From Armatimonadota bacterium (lineage in GTDB: Bacteria > Sysuimicrobiota > Sysuimicrobiia > Sysuimicrobiales > Humicultoraceae), in the NCBI GenBank assembly GCA_031459715.1, contig JAVKIA010000003.1, positions 1 through 64,000 of the forward strand: a stretch of 64,000 nucleotides of DNA, given 5' to 3'. The translations under genes and the position numbers were made by a program. The notes beneath the pieces were generated by a model. It saw nothing but the letters and a program-made list of their open reading frames with translations. It had not been told where the DNA came from and searched no databases. Positions 23,757-32,169 of this stretch are shown one piece after another (position 1 is the stretch's first letter; the number at the start of each line of letters is the position of its first letter).

Positions 23757-25514
23757 TCAGAACTTATAGACCGCGTCGAGCAGCTCCTCGGGCACGTCGA
23801 AGACGGTGTTGTGGGGTGGCAGCGGTTCGCGCGTCATGAACTCCGGCAGCCGGTCGTGCGCCGCTGTGAACCCGGCGGCCTCGTTGAACTTCCGCTCGGC
23901 CCGCAGGATCTCCAGGCCCAGCCGTGTGATGTCGTTCACGGTCCAGGTGGTCCCCAGCACCCCGGCGCAGCTCTCCACCATCCCCTCCAGCCCTTCCGGA
24001 TTGTCTACCACGGCGAAGACGTCGAAGAGGCAGTACCCGGTGGAGTCAATGAACGCCGTGGAGGCCTGCCACTGGCGCGAGAGTTCCGCCTTCTGCACCG
24101 CGAACGGATCGACCTTGCCCCCGACACCCAGGATTTCAGGAGAGATGGTGTACCCGGCTGTGTGGTCAGCGCCCATGGTGGAGGTGGCGTAGGTGACGCC
24201 GATGCCCTTCACCGCCCTAGGTTCGTACGCCGGCATGTTCTGTCCCTTGACCGCTGGAACGCGGGTCACACCGAAGGCCCGTCCGGTGAAGACCGCACCG
24301 TTGCCGATAATGCGCCCAAGTGGCGTGCCCTTCCTGATCTCCTCATTGATGAGCTTCTTGGCACCTTCAGCATCGCCAAACGGGAGCAGGCCGCCCTCCA
24401 TGGCCACCGCAATGGTCCCACCCATTTCGATGGTGTCCACACCCACATCGTTGCAGGCCCGGATCAAATCCGCGATGTCGTCGAGGTTCCCGATGCCGCA
24501 GTTGGCTCCCAGCGCCCACACCGACTCGTACTCCATGACTGAGACCTTGAAGGTACCGTCCGGGTTGGCCCAGCGGTCGGAGCACTGGATGATGCAGCCG
24601 GGGTGGCAGGGGTGGCCGGTAGCGCCCTCCCCGTTGCGCTTCTTTATCAATTCAACCTTGGCCTCGCCGCTGATCTGGCCGGTGAGCTCGAAGCGGCCGG
24701 AGCGGAAGTTGCGCGTGGGGTAGCCTCCAGCCTCGTTCATGATGTTGGCCAGGACGTTGGTACCGTACGTGTTCAACGCCCCGCCCTTCTTGGTGACGTC
24801 GTGGCGCAGGGAGGCCTCGGTGATCTTGTCGATGCCCCGCTGGAAGAGCTCCCTGTTTGCGATCTCCACGCCGGGTGCCCCCGTGTCATCCACAACGATG
24901 GCCTTCAGCCCCTTGCTCCCCATGACCGCGCCCATGCCGCCGCGGCCGGCGTAGCGCCCGGCCGTATTCTCCTGGTCGTTGACGCAAATCCCGGCGGCGG
25001 TCATGCGCATCTCGCCGGCCGGACCGATCCCGATCACCGCCACTTTGCCGTGCCTGTCCCACAGCCGGGTGCACACTTCATACATCCCCAGTCCCACCAG
25101 GTCGTCGGCGGGGAGGAACTCCGCGGCAAGCTCGCCGGTCAGCGCCCTGCGCACCTTGAGCACCCAGAATTTACCGGGCTCCTCGGGCTGGCCTTCCACA
25201 ATGATGGCCTTGATCCCCAGCCGGGCGATCTTCTGGGAGGCGAGACCGCCGACGTTGGTCTCCTTGATGGTCCCGGTGAGCGGACTCTTCCCCCCGACGG
25301 ACAGACGGCCGGACGTCGGCGCCGCCGTGCCGCTGACGATGCCCGGGGCGAAGACCAGCTTGTTCATCGGGCCGAGGGGGTGGCAGGTGGGAGGGACCTC
25401 CTGAGCGGTGACCATGGAGGTAAGGCCCCGCCCTCCCCACAGACTGTAGGCTGGCGGCACGTCTTCGAATGTGGCCGTCAGGTCGGCCATGTTCACGCGC
25501 AAGAGCCTTGCCAT
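23757..25514 (-). CDS. aor: Tungsten-dependent aldehyde:ferredoxin oxidoreductase family protein
   Basis: A 585-residue cytosolic tungstopterin enzyme oxidising aldehydes to acids with ferredoxin. The N-terminal domain has APTSGRLSVGGKSPLTG, GIGPAGEMRMTAAGI and GRYAGRGGMGAVMGSKGLKAI, the pterin-binding region of the family. The [4Fe-4S] ligands appear as Cys303, Cys307 and Cys311 (PCHPGCIIQC) with the fourth Cys494 in DSTGYCLFD. Spacing CxxxCxxxC differs from the CxxCxxxC of the Pyrococcus enzyme but is seen in some AOR subgroups. Two MoaD-like genes follow directly, MoaA precedes by 39 nt, and a broken radical SAM maturase lies at the far end of the cluster. The substrate is unknown. Confidence 0.94.
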   Translation of the reverse strand: MARLLRVNMADLTATFEDVPPAYSLWGGRGLTSMVTAQEVPPTCHPLGPMNKLVFAPGIVSGTAAPTSGRLSVGGKSPLTGTIKETNVGGLASQKIARLGIKAIIVEGQPEEPGKFWVLKVRRALTGELAAEFLPADDLVGLGMYEVCTRLWDRHGKVAVIGIGPAGEMRMTAAGICVNDQENTAGRYAGRGGMGAVMGSKGLKAIVVDDTGAPGVEIANRELFQRGIDKITEASLRHDVTKKGGALNTYGTNVLANIMNEAGGYPTRNFRSGRFELTGQISGEAKVELIKKRNGEGATGHPCHPGCIIQCSDRWANPDGTFKVSVMEYESVWALGANCGIGNLDDIADLIRACNDVGVDTIEMGGTIAVAMEGGLLPFGDAEGAKKLINEEIRKGTPLGRIIGNGAVFTGRAFGVTRVPAVKGQNMPAYEPRAVKGIGVTYATSTMGADHTAGYTISPEILGVGGKVDPFAVQKAELSRQWQASTAFIDSTGYCLFDVFAVVDNPEGLEGMVESCAGVLGTTWTVNDITRLGLEILRAERKFNEAAGFTAAHDRLPEFMTREPLPPHNTVFDVPEELLDAVYKF

Positions 25515-25553
25515 CGGTCTCGCCTCCCTTCATGCATCCGTGTTCCTGAACTC

Positions 25554-26531
25554 TTACCCTCCAATCTCGCCCATCAACCTGGCTCGAGGGAACGCTCCGT
25601 CGGCCAGGGCGTGTCCGGCGGGACGGCCGAACGCAGCGGTGCGCAGGAGGGCCCTGAGCTCCTCATAGCCGGCCCCCCGGCGCAGCGGGGTCAGCAGGTC
25701 CACCTCGTCGTCGTGCAGCAGGCAGAGGCGAAGCCGCCCGTCGGCGGTCAGGCGGAGCCGGCCGCAGCGGGAGCAGAAGGGCTGGCTCCAGGGGCTTATG
25801 AAGCCCAGCCTGCCAGCCGCGTCGGGCAGGCGGTACGTCCTGGCCGGGTGCTCCCCGGAGACGTCGAGAGGAATGAGCCGCCCCAGCGCGGCCTCGATGC
25901 GGGCCATGGTCTCCGCGCTGGGCACGAGGCTGGCCGCAGCAAACCGTCCCAGGCGGCCGAACGGCATGATCTCGATGAACCGGACCTCCCAGGGGCGCTC
26001 CCTGGTGAGGGCGGCCAGAGGGACGACGTCGTCGTCGTTGAACCCGCGGACGACAACGGTGTTGAGCTTGATGGGCACCAGGCCGGCGGCCTCCGCCGCG
26101 GCAATCCCAGCCAGCACGCGCTCCAGCCGCCCGCCCCCGGTGATGCGGCGGAACTTCTCCGGGTCGGTGGTGTCCAGGCTGATGTTAACGCGGCGCAGGC
26201 CGGCTGCGGCCAGGGCAGAGGCCATGGGCTCCAGCAGCAGACCGTTGGTGGTCATCCCGACGTCCTCCAGGCCTGGGATGGCCGCAAGGGCCCGGACCAG
26301 GTCCACCAGGCCGGGGCGGAGGGTGGGCTCGCCCCCGGTGAGACGGAGTTTCCGCACGCCCAGGTCGGCGGCGGCACGCACCACCAGCAGCAGCTCGTCG
26401 TCGCGCAGGGGCTCTCGCCGCGGGCGGGCGCCGGCGTGTCCCGGAGGAGCGCAGTAGACACATCGCAGGTTGCAGCGATCCGTGAGGGAGATGCGGAGGT
26501 CATGGAGGTCGCGACCGAACCGATCGCGCAT
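25554..26531 (-). CDS. moaA: GTP 3',8-cyclase MoaA (radical SAM, molybdopterin biosynthesis)
   Basis: A protein of about 325 residues catalysing the first step of molybdopterin synthesis. The radical SAM cluster is Cys20, Cys24, Cys27 (TDRCNLRCVYC), then LTGGEPTLRPGL and NISLDTTDPEKF. The C-terminal GTP-binding cluster is FCSRCGRLRL...LRLCLL, and the chain ends EIGG, the conserved MoaA tail that is inserted in the active site. The start at 26531 is chosen for its gggaggcag site; a longer reading to 26615 has no support. It is the first gene of the AOR/tungsten operon. Confidence 0.92.
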   Translation of the reverse strand: MRDRFGRDLHDLRISLTDRCNLRCVYCAPPGHAGARPRREPLRDDELLLVVRAAADLGVRKLRLTGGEPTLRPGLVDLVRALAAIPGLEDVGMTTNGLLLEPMASALAAAGLRRVNISLDTTDPEKFRRITGGGRLERVLAGIAAAEAAGLVPIKLNTVVVRGFNDDDVVPLAALTRERPWEVRFIEIMPFGRLGRFAAASLVPSAETMARIEAALGRLIPLDVSGEHPARTYRLPDAAGRLGFISPWSQPFCSRCGRLRLTADGRLRLCLLHDDEVDLLTPLRRGAGYEELRALLRTAAFGRPAGHALADGAFPRARLMGEIGG

Positions 26532-26757
26532 GGCCTGCCTCCCGGGCAACAGGACACGGACCGCCCGCCGGGGGTGGACGAAGCCCGGCGGGCCAGGCGC
26601 GGCATCTTTGATCATAGGGGCGTAGAGCGGATCCGGCCATCCAGCGTAGACCCGATTCGCGGCAAGGAGGGAGGGGCGGGGGATACGTCGACGCCAGAAG
26701 CGAGCGGGGGTGGCAGGGCTCGAGAGAACGACAGGGAGGGTTTAGGCGGGCAGATAG

Positions 26758-26771
26758 CGAACGCTAGTTCG
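26758..26771. promoter_or_regulatory. LexA/DinR-type SOS box upstream of mrfA
   Basis: CGAAC-GCTA-GTTCG is a perfect 14-bp palindromic match to the Gram-positive-type LexA box CGAAC(N4)GTTCG. It ends 37 nt before the mrfA GTG, where it would cover the promoter. The adjacent genes are DNA-repair homologues, which makes chance less likely. It could also influence the divergent moaA operon. Confidence 0.6.
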
Positions 26772-26808
26772 CCCATGGTCTGCTACCCGACGACTTTGGA
26801 GGCCGCTA

Positions 26809-29163
26809 GTGACCCTCGACCAGATTCTTGATACCCTGCGCACCGATCCAGACCTCGCTCCCCGCATCACCGCCTGGCACGACCTGCCTCCCCGGCCAGC
26901 CCGCCTCGAGCCTTTCCCTCCTGAGCTGGACCCCCGGCTGGCCGAGGCGCTCCGCCGACGCGGCATCGACGCGCTCTACACTCACCAGGCGGAGGCCTTC
27001 CGGGTGGCGGCCGCAGGCGGCGACCTGGTGGTGGTCACCCCCACCGCCAGCGGCAAGACCCTCTGCTACAACCTGCCTGTCCTCCACCGCATCCTCAAGG
27101 AGCCGGGCACCCGGGCGCTCTACCTGTTCCCCACCAAGGCCCTCTCCGCCGACCAGGTGGACGAGCTGCAGTCCCTGGTGCGCGCGCTGGCAAAGGCGAC
27201 CGCCGGTGGGCCGGGCGGTCCGCCCGACATCAAGACCTTCACCTACGACGGGGACACCCCGGCCTCCGCCCGCCGGGCCATCCGTGCGGCCGGGCACATC
27301 GTGGTCACCAACCCGGACATGCTGCATACGGCCATCCTGCCGCACCACACCAAGTGGCTGCGCCTCTTCGAGAACCTGCGATACCTGGTCATCGACGAGC
27401 TGCACCAGTACCGCGGCGTCTTCGGCAGCCACGTGGCCAACGTGCTGCGGCGGCTGTGGCGGATCTGCCGTTTCTACGGCAGCCGCCCCCAGGTGATCTG
27501 TGCCAGCGCCACCATCGGTAACCCCCGGGAGCACGCCGCGCGTCTGGTCGGGCGACCGGTCACCCTGGTGGACAATAACGGCGCCCCCGCCGGGGCGAAG
27601 GTCATCGCCTTCATCAACCCGCCGCTGGTCAACCGGGAGCTGGGCATCCGGCGGGACACCCTGCTGGAGGTGCGGGACCTGGCCTCGGAGTTTATCCGCA
27701 ACCGCATCCAGACCATCGTCTTCGCCCGCAGCCGGTTGGGCGCCGAGCTGCTGACAACCTACCTGCGCGACCTGGCCCAGCGTCACGGGCAGGACGCCGA
27801 GGCCGTGCGCGGCTACCGCGCGGGGTACCTGCCGGGCGAGCGGCGGCAGATCGAGCGGGGGCTGCGTGAGGGGACGATCCGGGCGGTGGCAGCAACCAAC
27901 GCCCTGGAGCTGGGCATCGACATCGGGCAACTGAGCGTGGCGGTTCTGGCCGGCTACCCGGGCACGGTGGCCTCCACCTGGCAGCAGATGGGTCGCGCCG
28001 GCCGGACCGCGGACCTGGCGGCCGGACTCCTGGTAGCCACCAGTGACCCACTGGACCAGTACATCGTCACCCACCCCGACTACTTCTTCGGCCGACCGGC
28101 CGAGCAGGCGCTGATCAACCCGGACAACCTGCTGATCCTGGCCAGCCACCTCAAGTGCGCCGTCTTCGAACTGCCGCTGGCGTACGACGAGCCGTTCGGT
28201 GGAGAGGGCCCCGGGGCCCTGGCGACCACGGCAGAGATCATGCGCCACCTGCAGGAGCGGCGGGTGGTGCATGATGACGGTGCCCGCTGGCACTACATCG
28301 CGGAGGCTTTCCCTGCCGAGGAAGTCAGCCTGCGAGCCGCTTCTACCGAGAACGTGGTGATCATCGACACCACCGACCCGCAGCCGCAGGTGGTGGGGGA
28401 GGTGGACCTGCCCTCCGCCCCGGCCCTGGTCCACGAAGACGCTATCTACCTCCACCTGGGGCAGCAATACCACGTGGAGCGGCTGGACTGGGAGCGGCGC
28501 CGGGCCTACGTGAAGCGGGTGGACGTCGACTACTACACCGACGCCCAGATTGCCGTGCGCATCGCCGTCCTGCACGAAGCGGAGGCCGCTACCGGAGCCC
28601 TGGCTCGGGCGCACGGCGAGGTGGCGGTGACCTACCGGCCGACCATCTTCAAGAAGCTCAAGCTGTTCACCCAGGAGAACGTAGGGTGGGGGAGGATCAC
28701 CCTGCCCGAATCAACGGTACACACCACCGCGGCCTGGTTTGCCCTGCCCCCGGAATCCAGTGGCGGCATGGCTCCGGAGCGCCTGCAGGGCGCGCTGGCC
28801 GCCCTCTCCCACGCGCTGCTCAACGTCTCTCCCCTGTACCTGATGTGCGACCCGCACGACCTGGGGCGCGTCTATGAGGTGCGCTCGCCGCACACCGGTC
28901 TGCCTACGGTCTACCTGTACGAGCGAGCGCCGGGCGGCGTGGGGCTGGCGGAGCGGCTCTTCCGCCTCCACGGGCACTTGATCCACGCGGCGACGGTCCT
29001 GGTGGAGGGCTGCGGCTGCGCGGCGGGCTGCCCCTCCTGCGTGGGTCCCGTGCTGGAGGTGGGAGGGACAGGCAAGCAGGACAGCCTGAGCATCCTCCAG
29101 GCCGCCCAGCGCGACTTGACCCCTGCAGCGGGGCATCCGGCGCCTGCGCGTTGGGATGCCTGA
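26809..29163 (+). CDS. mrfA: MrfA/YprA-like DEXH helicase with C-terminal DUF1998 zinc-binding region
   Basis: A 784-residue superfamily 2 helicase. Motif I TPTASGKT is at residues 77-84, the DEXH motif is in VIDELHQYRGVFGSH, motif III-like SATIGNP, and motif VI QQMGRAGR. The C-terminal third carries the DUF1998 domain with the four-cysteine cluster GCGCAAGCPSC and LYERAPGGVGLAERLF. In Bacillus subtilis the YprA (MrfA) helicase acts with the YprB exonuclease in repair of mitomycin C damage. The GTG start follows ttggagg. The exonuclease gene overlaps its end, and a LexA-like box precedes it. Confidence 0.9.
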   Translation: MTLDQILDTLRTDPDLAPRITAWHDLPPRPARLEPFPPELDPRLAEALRRRGIDALYTHQAEAFRVAAAGGDLVVVTPTASGKTLCYNLPVLHRILKEPGTRALYLFPTKALSADQVDELQSLVRALAKATAGGPGGPPDIKTFTYDGDTPASARRAIRAAGHIVVTNPDMLHTAILPHHTKWLRLFENLRYLVIDELHQYRGVFGSHVANVLRRLWRICRFYGSRPQVICASATIGNPREHAARLVGRPVTLVDNNGAPAGAKVIAFINPPLVNRELGIRRDTLLEVRDLASEFIRNRIQTIVFARSRLGAELLTTYLRDLAQRHGQDAEAVRGYRAGYLPGERRQIERGLREGTIRAVAATNALELGIDIGQLSVAVLAGYPGTVASTWQQMGRAGRTADLAAGLLVATSDPLDQYIVTHPDYFFGRPAEQALINPDNLLILASHLKCAVFELPLAYDEPFGGEGPGALATTAEIMRHLQERRVVHDDGARWHYIAEAFPAEEVSLRAASTENVVIIDTTDPQPQVVGEVDLPSAPALVHEDAIYLHLGQQYHVERLDWERRRAYVKRVDVDYYTDAQIAVRIAVLHEAEAATGALARAHGEVAVTYRPTIFKKLKLFTQENVGWGRITLPESTVHTTAAWFALPPESSGGMAPERLQGALAALSHALLNVSPLYLMCDPHDLGRVYEVRSPHTGLPTVYLYERAPGGVGLAERLFRLHGHLIHAATVLVEGCGCAAGCPSCVGPVLEVGGTGKQDSLSILQAAQRDLTPAAGHPAPARWDA

Positions 29164-30283
29164 GATGCCGGCCGGACAGTTCTCCTCCGCAGTCGCCTCC
29201 CGCCTTCCGCCGGGCGTTACGGTGACCCGAGCGGGCTTTGAAGTGCGGCGGCAGTTCTGGGGGCTTGCCCTCAGGCACGGTCGCCTCCCCCTGGAGGAGG
29301 CTGTGGACCGCGGCCGCGCGCTCGGCCCGCAGGGCCGTGCAGTGGGCTGGCTGGACACGGAGACGACCGGCCTGGCTGGGGGGACAGGAACCTACGTCTT
29401 CCTGGTCGGCATCGGCACGGTCGAGGACGGGGCTTTCGTGGTCACGCAGTACTTCCTGGCCGATCTGGCCGCGGAAGCGGAGATGCTGCGGGCGGTGGGC
29501 AACCACCTCCGCCGCCTCGATGCGCTGGTGACCTTCAACGGCACCCGCTTCGACCTGCCCCTGCTGCAGACCCGTTTCCTCCTCTCTCGGCAGGAGGAGC
29601 CGCTGGGTGCGCGGGCGCACCTGGACCTGATCACCCACGCCCGGTGTCTCTGGTACCGGCCACTGGGAGGCTACAGCCTGGCCCGGCTGGAGCAGGAGAT
29701 CCTGCAGGTGCACCGCAACCTGGACGTGCCGGGGTGGCTTATCCCCTCCCTATACGTCGACTACCTGCGCACGGGGGACCGGGATCCGCTGGAGCCGGTG
29801 TTTGCGCACAACGAGCAGGACCTGCTCTCGCTGCTGGCCCTGCACGGCACCGCGGGGGAGACGCTGGCGCGTCCCCAGTCCCCGCCCGTGGTCGTGGACT
29901 GGTTCGGGTTGGGGCGCTTGCTGGAAGAGCGGAGCGATCCCGCCGCGGCCCGCTGCTACCAGCGCGCCCTGGCCGAGGAGTCGGACATCCGCGCGCGCCG
30001 CCGCGCCGCGCTGGCCCTGGCCCGCCATTACCGCCGGTGCGGCGACCGGCGGAGGCTGCTGGCGCTGTGGCAGAGGGAGCTGGCCGCGGGTATCCTCCCG
30101 GCCTGGCAGGTGCTGGAGCGGCTGGCCGTGATCTGGGAGTGGCAGATGGGCGACCGCTGCCGGGCCCTGGAGGCCACCGCGCACGCCCTGGCCTGGCTGG
30201 ACGCAGAGGAGCAGAGGGCGGCGATGCGGCTGCGCCGCAGGTGGGACCGCCTGAGGCGGAAGGTGGAGCGACAGTCCAGCTAG
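29156..30283 (+). CDS. mrfB: MrfB/YprB-like RNase H-fold exonuclease with TPR-like C-terminus
   Basis: A 375-residue protein. The DEDD-type nuclease starts near residue 62 with WLDTETTGLAGGTGTYVFLVGIG, then VTFNGTRFDLPLLQTRF and, later, HNEQDLLSLLAL, giving the acidic residues of the YprB RNase H-like family. The C-terminal 130 residues are helical and repeat-like (LGRLLEERSDPAAARCYQRAL, RRAALALARHYRRCGDRRRLLALW), probably tetratricopeptide-type. It overlaps mrfA by 8 nt, so the two are coupled. Its stop shares a CTAG tetramer with the stop of the convergent dppC. Confidence 0.9.
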   Translation: MPEMPAGQFSSAVASRLPPGVTVTRAGFEVRRQFWGLALRHGRLPLEEAVDRGRALGPQGRAVGWLDTETTGLAGGTGTYVFLVGIGTVEDGAFVVTQYFLADLAAEAEMLRAVGNHLRRLDALVTFNGTRFDLPLLQTRFLLSRQEEPLGARAHLDLITHARCLWYRPLGGYSLARLEQEILQVHRNLDVPGWLIPSLYVDYLRTGDRDPLEPVFAHNEQDLLSLLALHGTAGETLARPQSPPVVVDWFGLGRLLEERSDPAAARCYQRALAEESDIRARRRAALALARHYRRCGDRRRLLALWQRELAAGILPAWQVLERLAVIWEWQMGDRCRALEATAHALAWLDAEEQRAAMRLRRRWDRLRRKVERQSS

Positions 30284-31173
30284 CCGCGCAGCCCCTGGTA
30301 CTCCTTCACATCCAGCAGATCGCGCAGGCCGTCGCCGACGAAGTTGATGCTCAGCACTACCAGCATGATGGCCAGCCCGGGGAAGATGCCCAGCCACCAC
30401 GCGCTCTGGAAGAACGGTCGGGCGTCGTTAAGGATGAGGCCCCAGGTGGGCGTGGTCGGCTTCACGCCCAGCCCCAGAAAGGAGAGCCCGGCCTCAGCCA
30501 GGATGGCGTAGGAGATGCTCACCGTGCCCTGGACGATGATCGGGGAGCTGGCGTTGGGCAGGATGTGACGCAACATGATACGCCGGTCCCCCGCCCCCAC
30601 CGCGCGCGCCGCCGCCACGAAGTCCTCCTCCCGCAGAGCCAGGACCATCCCCCGAGTAATGCGGGCGAAGTCGTCCAGGAACGCCAGGGTCACGGCCACA
30701 ATGACGTTCTCCAGCCCCGTGCCGAAGACGGCCACCAGGGCCACGGCAATGATGAAGTTGGGGAAGGCCCACTGCAGGTCGATGTAGCGCATGACCAGCA
30801 TGTCCACCCAGCCGCCGTAGTAGCCGGAGAGCACGCCCAGCAGCACGCCCAGCAGCGCCGCCAGGCCCACCGTAGTGATGCCGACAACCAGCGAGATGCG
30901 GGAGCCGAAGATGATGCGGCTGAGGAGGTCACGCCCCAGGTCGTCGGTGCCCAGCCAGTGGCGCAGGGAGGGCGCCTGGAAGAGGGCGTCGGACTGAAAC
31001 TGCGGGTCGTAGGGCGCCAGGACGGGGGCGAAGACGGCCGAGAGGACGGCCAGGACCAGCACTGCCAGCCCCACGGTGGCCCGCCTGTCCCGCCAGAGGC
31101 GCCGCAGCAAGACGCCGGCGGCCGTGCGGGGACGCGGCCGGACTGCCTCCGCCACGGTCACGGCGCTAGACAT
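30280..31173 (-). CDS. dppC: Dipeptide/oligopeptide-type ABC importer permease DppC (set 1)
   Basis: A 297-residue inner-membrane permease. LGTDDLGRDLLSRIIFGSRISL near residue 75 and the EAA loop ARAVGAGDRRIMLRHILPNASSPIIVQ, then GLSFLGLGVKPTTPTWG, are the DppC signature. It overlaps dppB by 8 nt. No DppD/DppF ATPases are encoded nearby, so the complex must borrow ATPases from elsewhere. The cargo may be a peptide, sugar or other solute. Confidence 0.93.
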   Translation of the reverse strand: MSSAVTVAEAVRPRPRTAAGVLLRRLWRDRRATVGLAVLVLAVLSAVFAPVLAPYDPQFQSDALFQAPSLRHWLGTDDLGRDLLSRIIFGSRISLVVGITTVGLAALLGVLLGVLSGYYGGWVDMLVMRYIDLQWAFPNFIIAVALVAVFGTGLENVIVAVTLAFLDDFARITRGMVLALREEDFVAAARAVGAGDRRIMLRHILPNASSPIIVQGTVSISYAILAEAGLSFLGLGVKPTTPTWGLILNDARPFFQSAWWLGIFPGLAIMLVVLSINFVGDGLRDLLDVKEYQGLRG

Positions 31174-32110
31174 ACCTGATCCTGGGATTGATCACGGCGT
31201 AGAGGAGGTCGACCACCAGGTTCATGCAGACGAAGATGGCGGCGATGACCAGAATGGTCCCCTGGACGATGGGGTAGTCGCGGTTGAGGATGGCCTCGAT
31301 GAGCAGCCGCCCCACCCCGCGGATGGCGAAGACGTTCTCGGCGATCACGGCACCGGCCAGCAGCAGAGCCAGGGCGATGCCCATGACCGTGATCACCGGG
31401 ATCAGGGCGTTGCGCAGGGCGTGGCGCAGGATGACGGCGCGCTCCTCCAGGCCTTTGGCCCGCGCCGTGCGCACGTAGTCCTCCCGCAGCACCTCCAGCA
31501 GCGCCGAGCGCGTCATCCGCGCCAGGATGGCGGCAAACGAAGTGCCCGTGGCCACCGCCGGGAGGATGAGGTGGGAAAGCCACGGCCACAACCCGCTGCT
31601 CAGGGGCTCGTAGCCGAAGGCTGGCAGCACCTGCAGGAAGACGGAGAAGACGATGATCAGCACGATGCCTACCCAGAAGTCCGGCATGGCCAGCCCCAGG
31701 AAGGCGGCCACGGTCAGGGTGTGGTCGGCCAGGGAGTAGCGGCGCACGGCGGAGACGATGCCGGCGGGCAGGGCGAGGCTCACCGCTACCAGGAAAGAGA
31801 GCAGGGCCAGGGAGAGGGTGCGAGGCAGAGCCTCCCGCAGCAGTGTGGTCACTGGCTGACGGTTCCAGATGGAATTCCCCAGGTCCCCCCGCCCCAGCGC
31901 GGCCAGCCAGCGCAGGTACTGCACAGGCAGCGGCCGGTCCAGGCCCAGGTTGCGGCGGACCTGCTCCACCACCGCGGGGTCGCCCTCAAACCCCACGAAG
32001 GCGCGCACAGGATCCCCCGGAATCGCCCGCATCATCAGGAAGACGAGGGTGGCCACCGCCCACATCACCAGCAGGGCGAAGAGGATGCGGCGGACGATGT
32101 ACTCCTGCAC
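31166..32110 (-). CDS. dppB: Dipeptide/oligopeptide-type ABC importer permease DppB (set 1)
   Basis: A 314-residue permease with six membrane segments. RRILFALLVMWAVATLVFLMMRAIPGDP at the N-terminus, EDYVRTARAKGLEERAVILRHALRNALIPVIT (EAA loop) and INPRIRYV at the C-terminus are diagnostic. It lies 59 nt after the receptor gene. It forms the pore with DppC. Confidence 0.94.
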   Translation of the reverse strand: MQEYIVRRILFALLVMWAVATLVFLMMRAIPGDPVRAFVGFEGDPAVVEQVRRNLGLDRPLPVQYLRWLAALGRGDLGNSIWNRQPVTTLLREALPRTLSLALLSFLVAVSLALPAGIVSAVRRYSLADHTLTVAAFLGLAMPDFWVGIVLIIVFSVFLQVLPAFGYEPLSSGLWPWLSHLILPAVATGTSFAAILARMTRSALLEVLREDYVRTARAKGLEERAVILRHALRNALIPVITVMGIALALLLAGAVIAENVFAIRGVGRLLIEAILNRDYPIVQGTILVIAAIFVCMNLVVDLLYAVINPRIRYV

Positions 32111-32169
32111 CGAGCCTGCCCTCGGCTTGCGGCGGGGGAGGCCGGGAGCTCCCGGCCTCCCCCGCCGGC

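Noticed and set aside
24603-26831. 742-codon open frame antisense to AOR and MoaA
   Set aside because: It runs across two well-identified genes and an intergenic promoter region; composition is that of a GC-rich shadow.
26806-28614. 602-codon open frame antisense to mrfA
   Set aside because: It overlaps the helicase motifs exactly and lacks a ribosome binding site; shadow.
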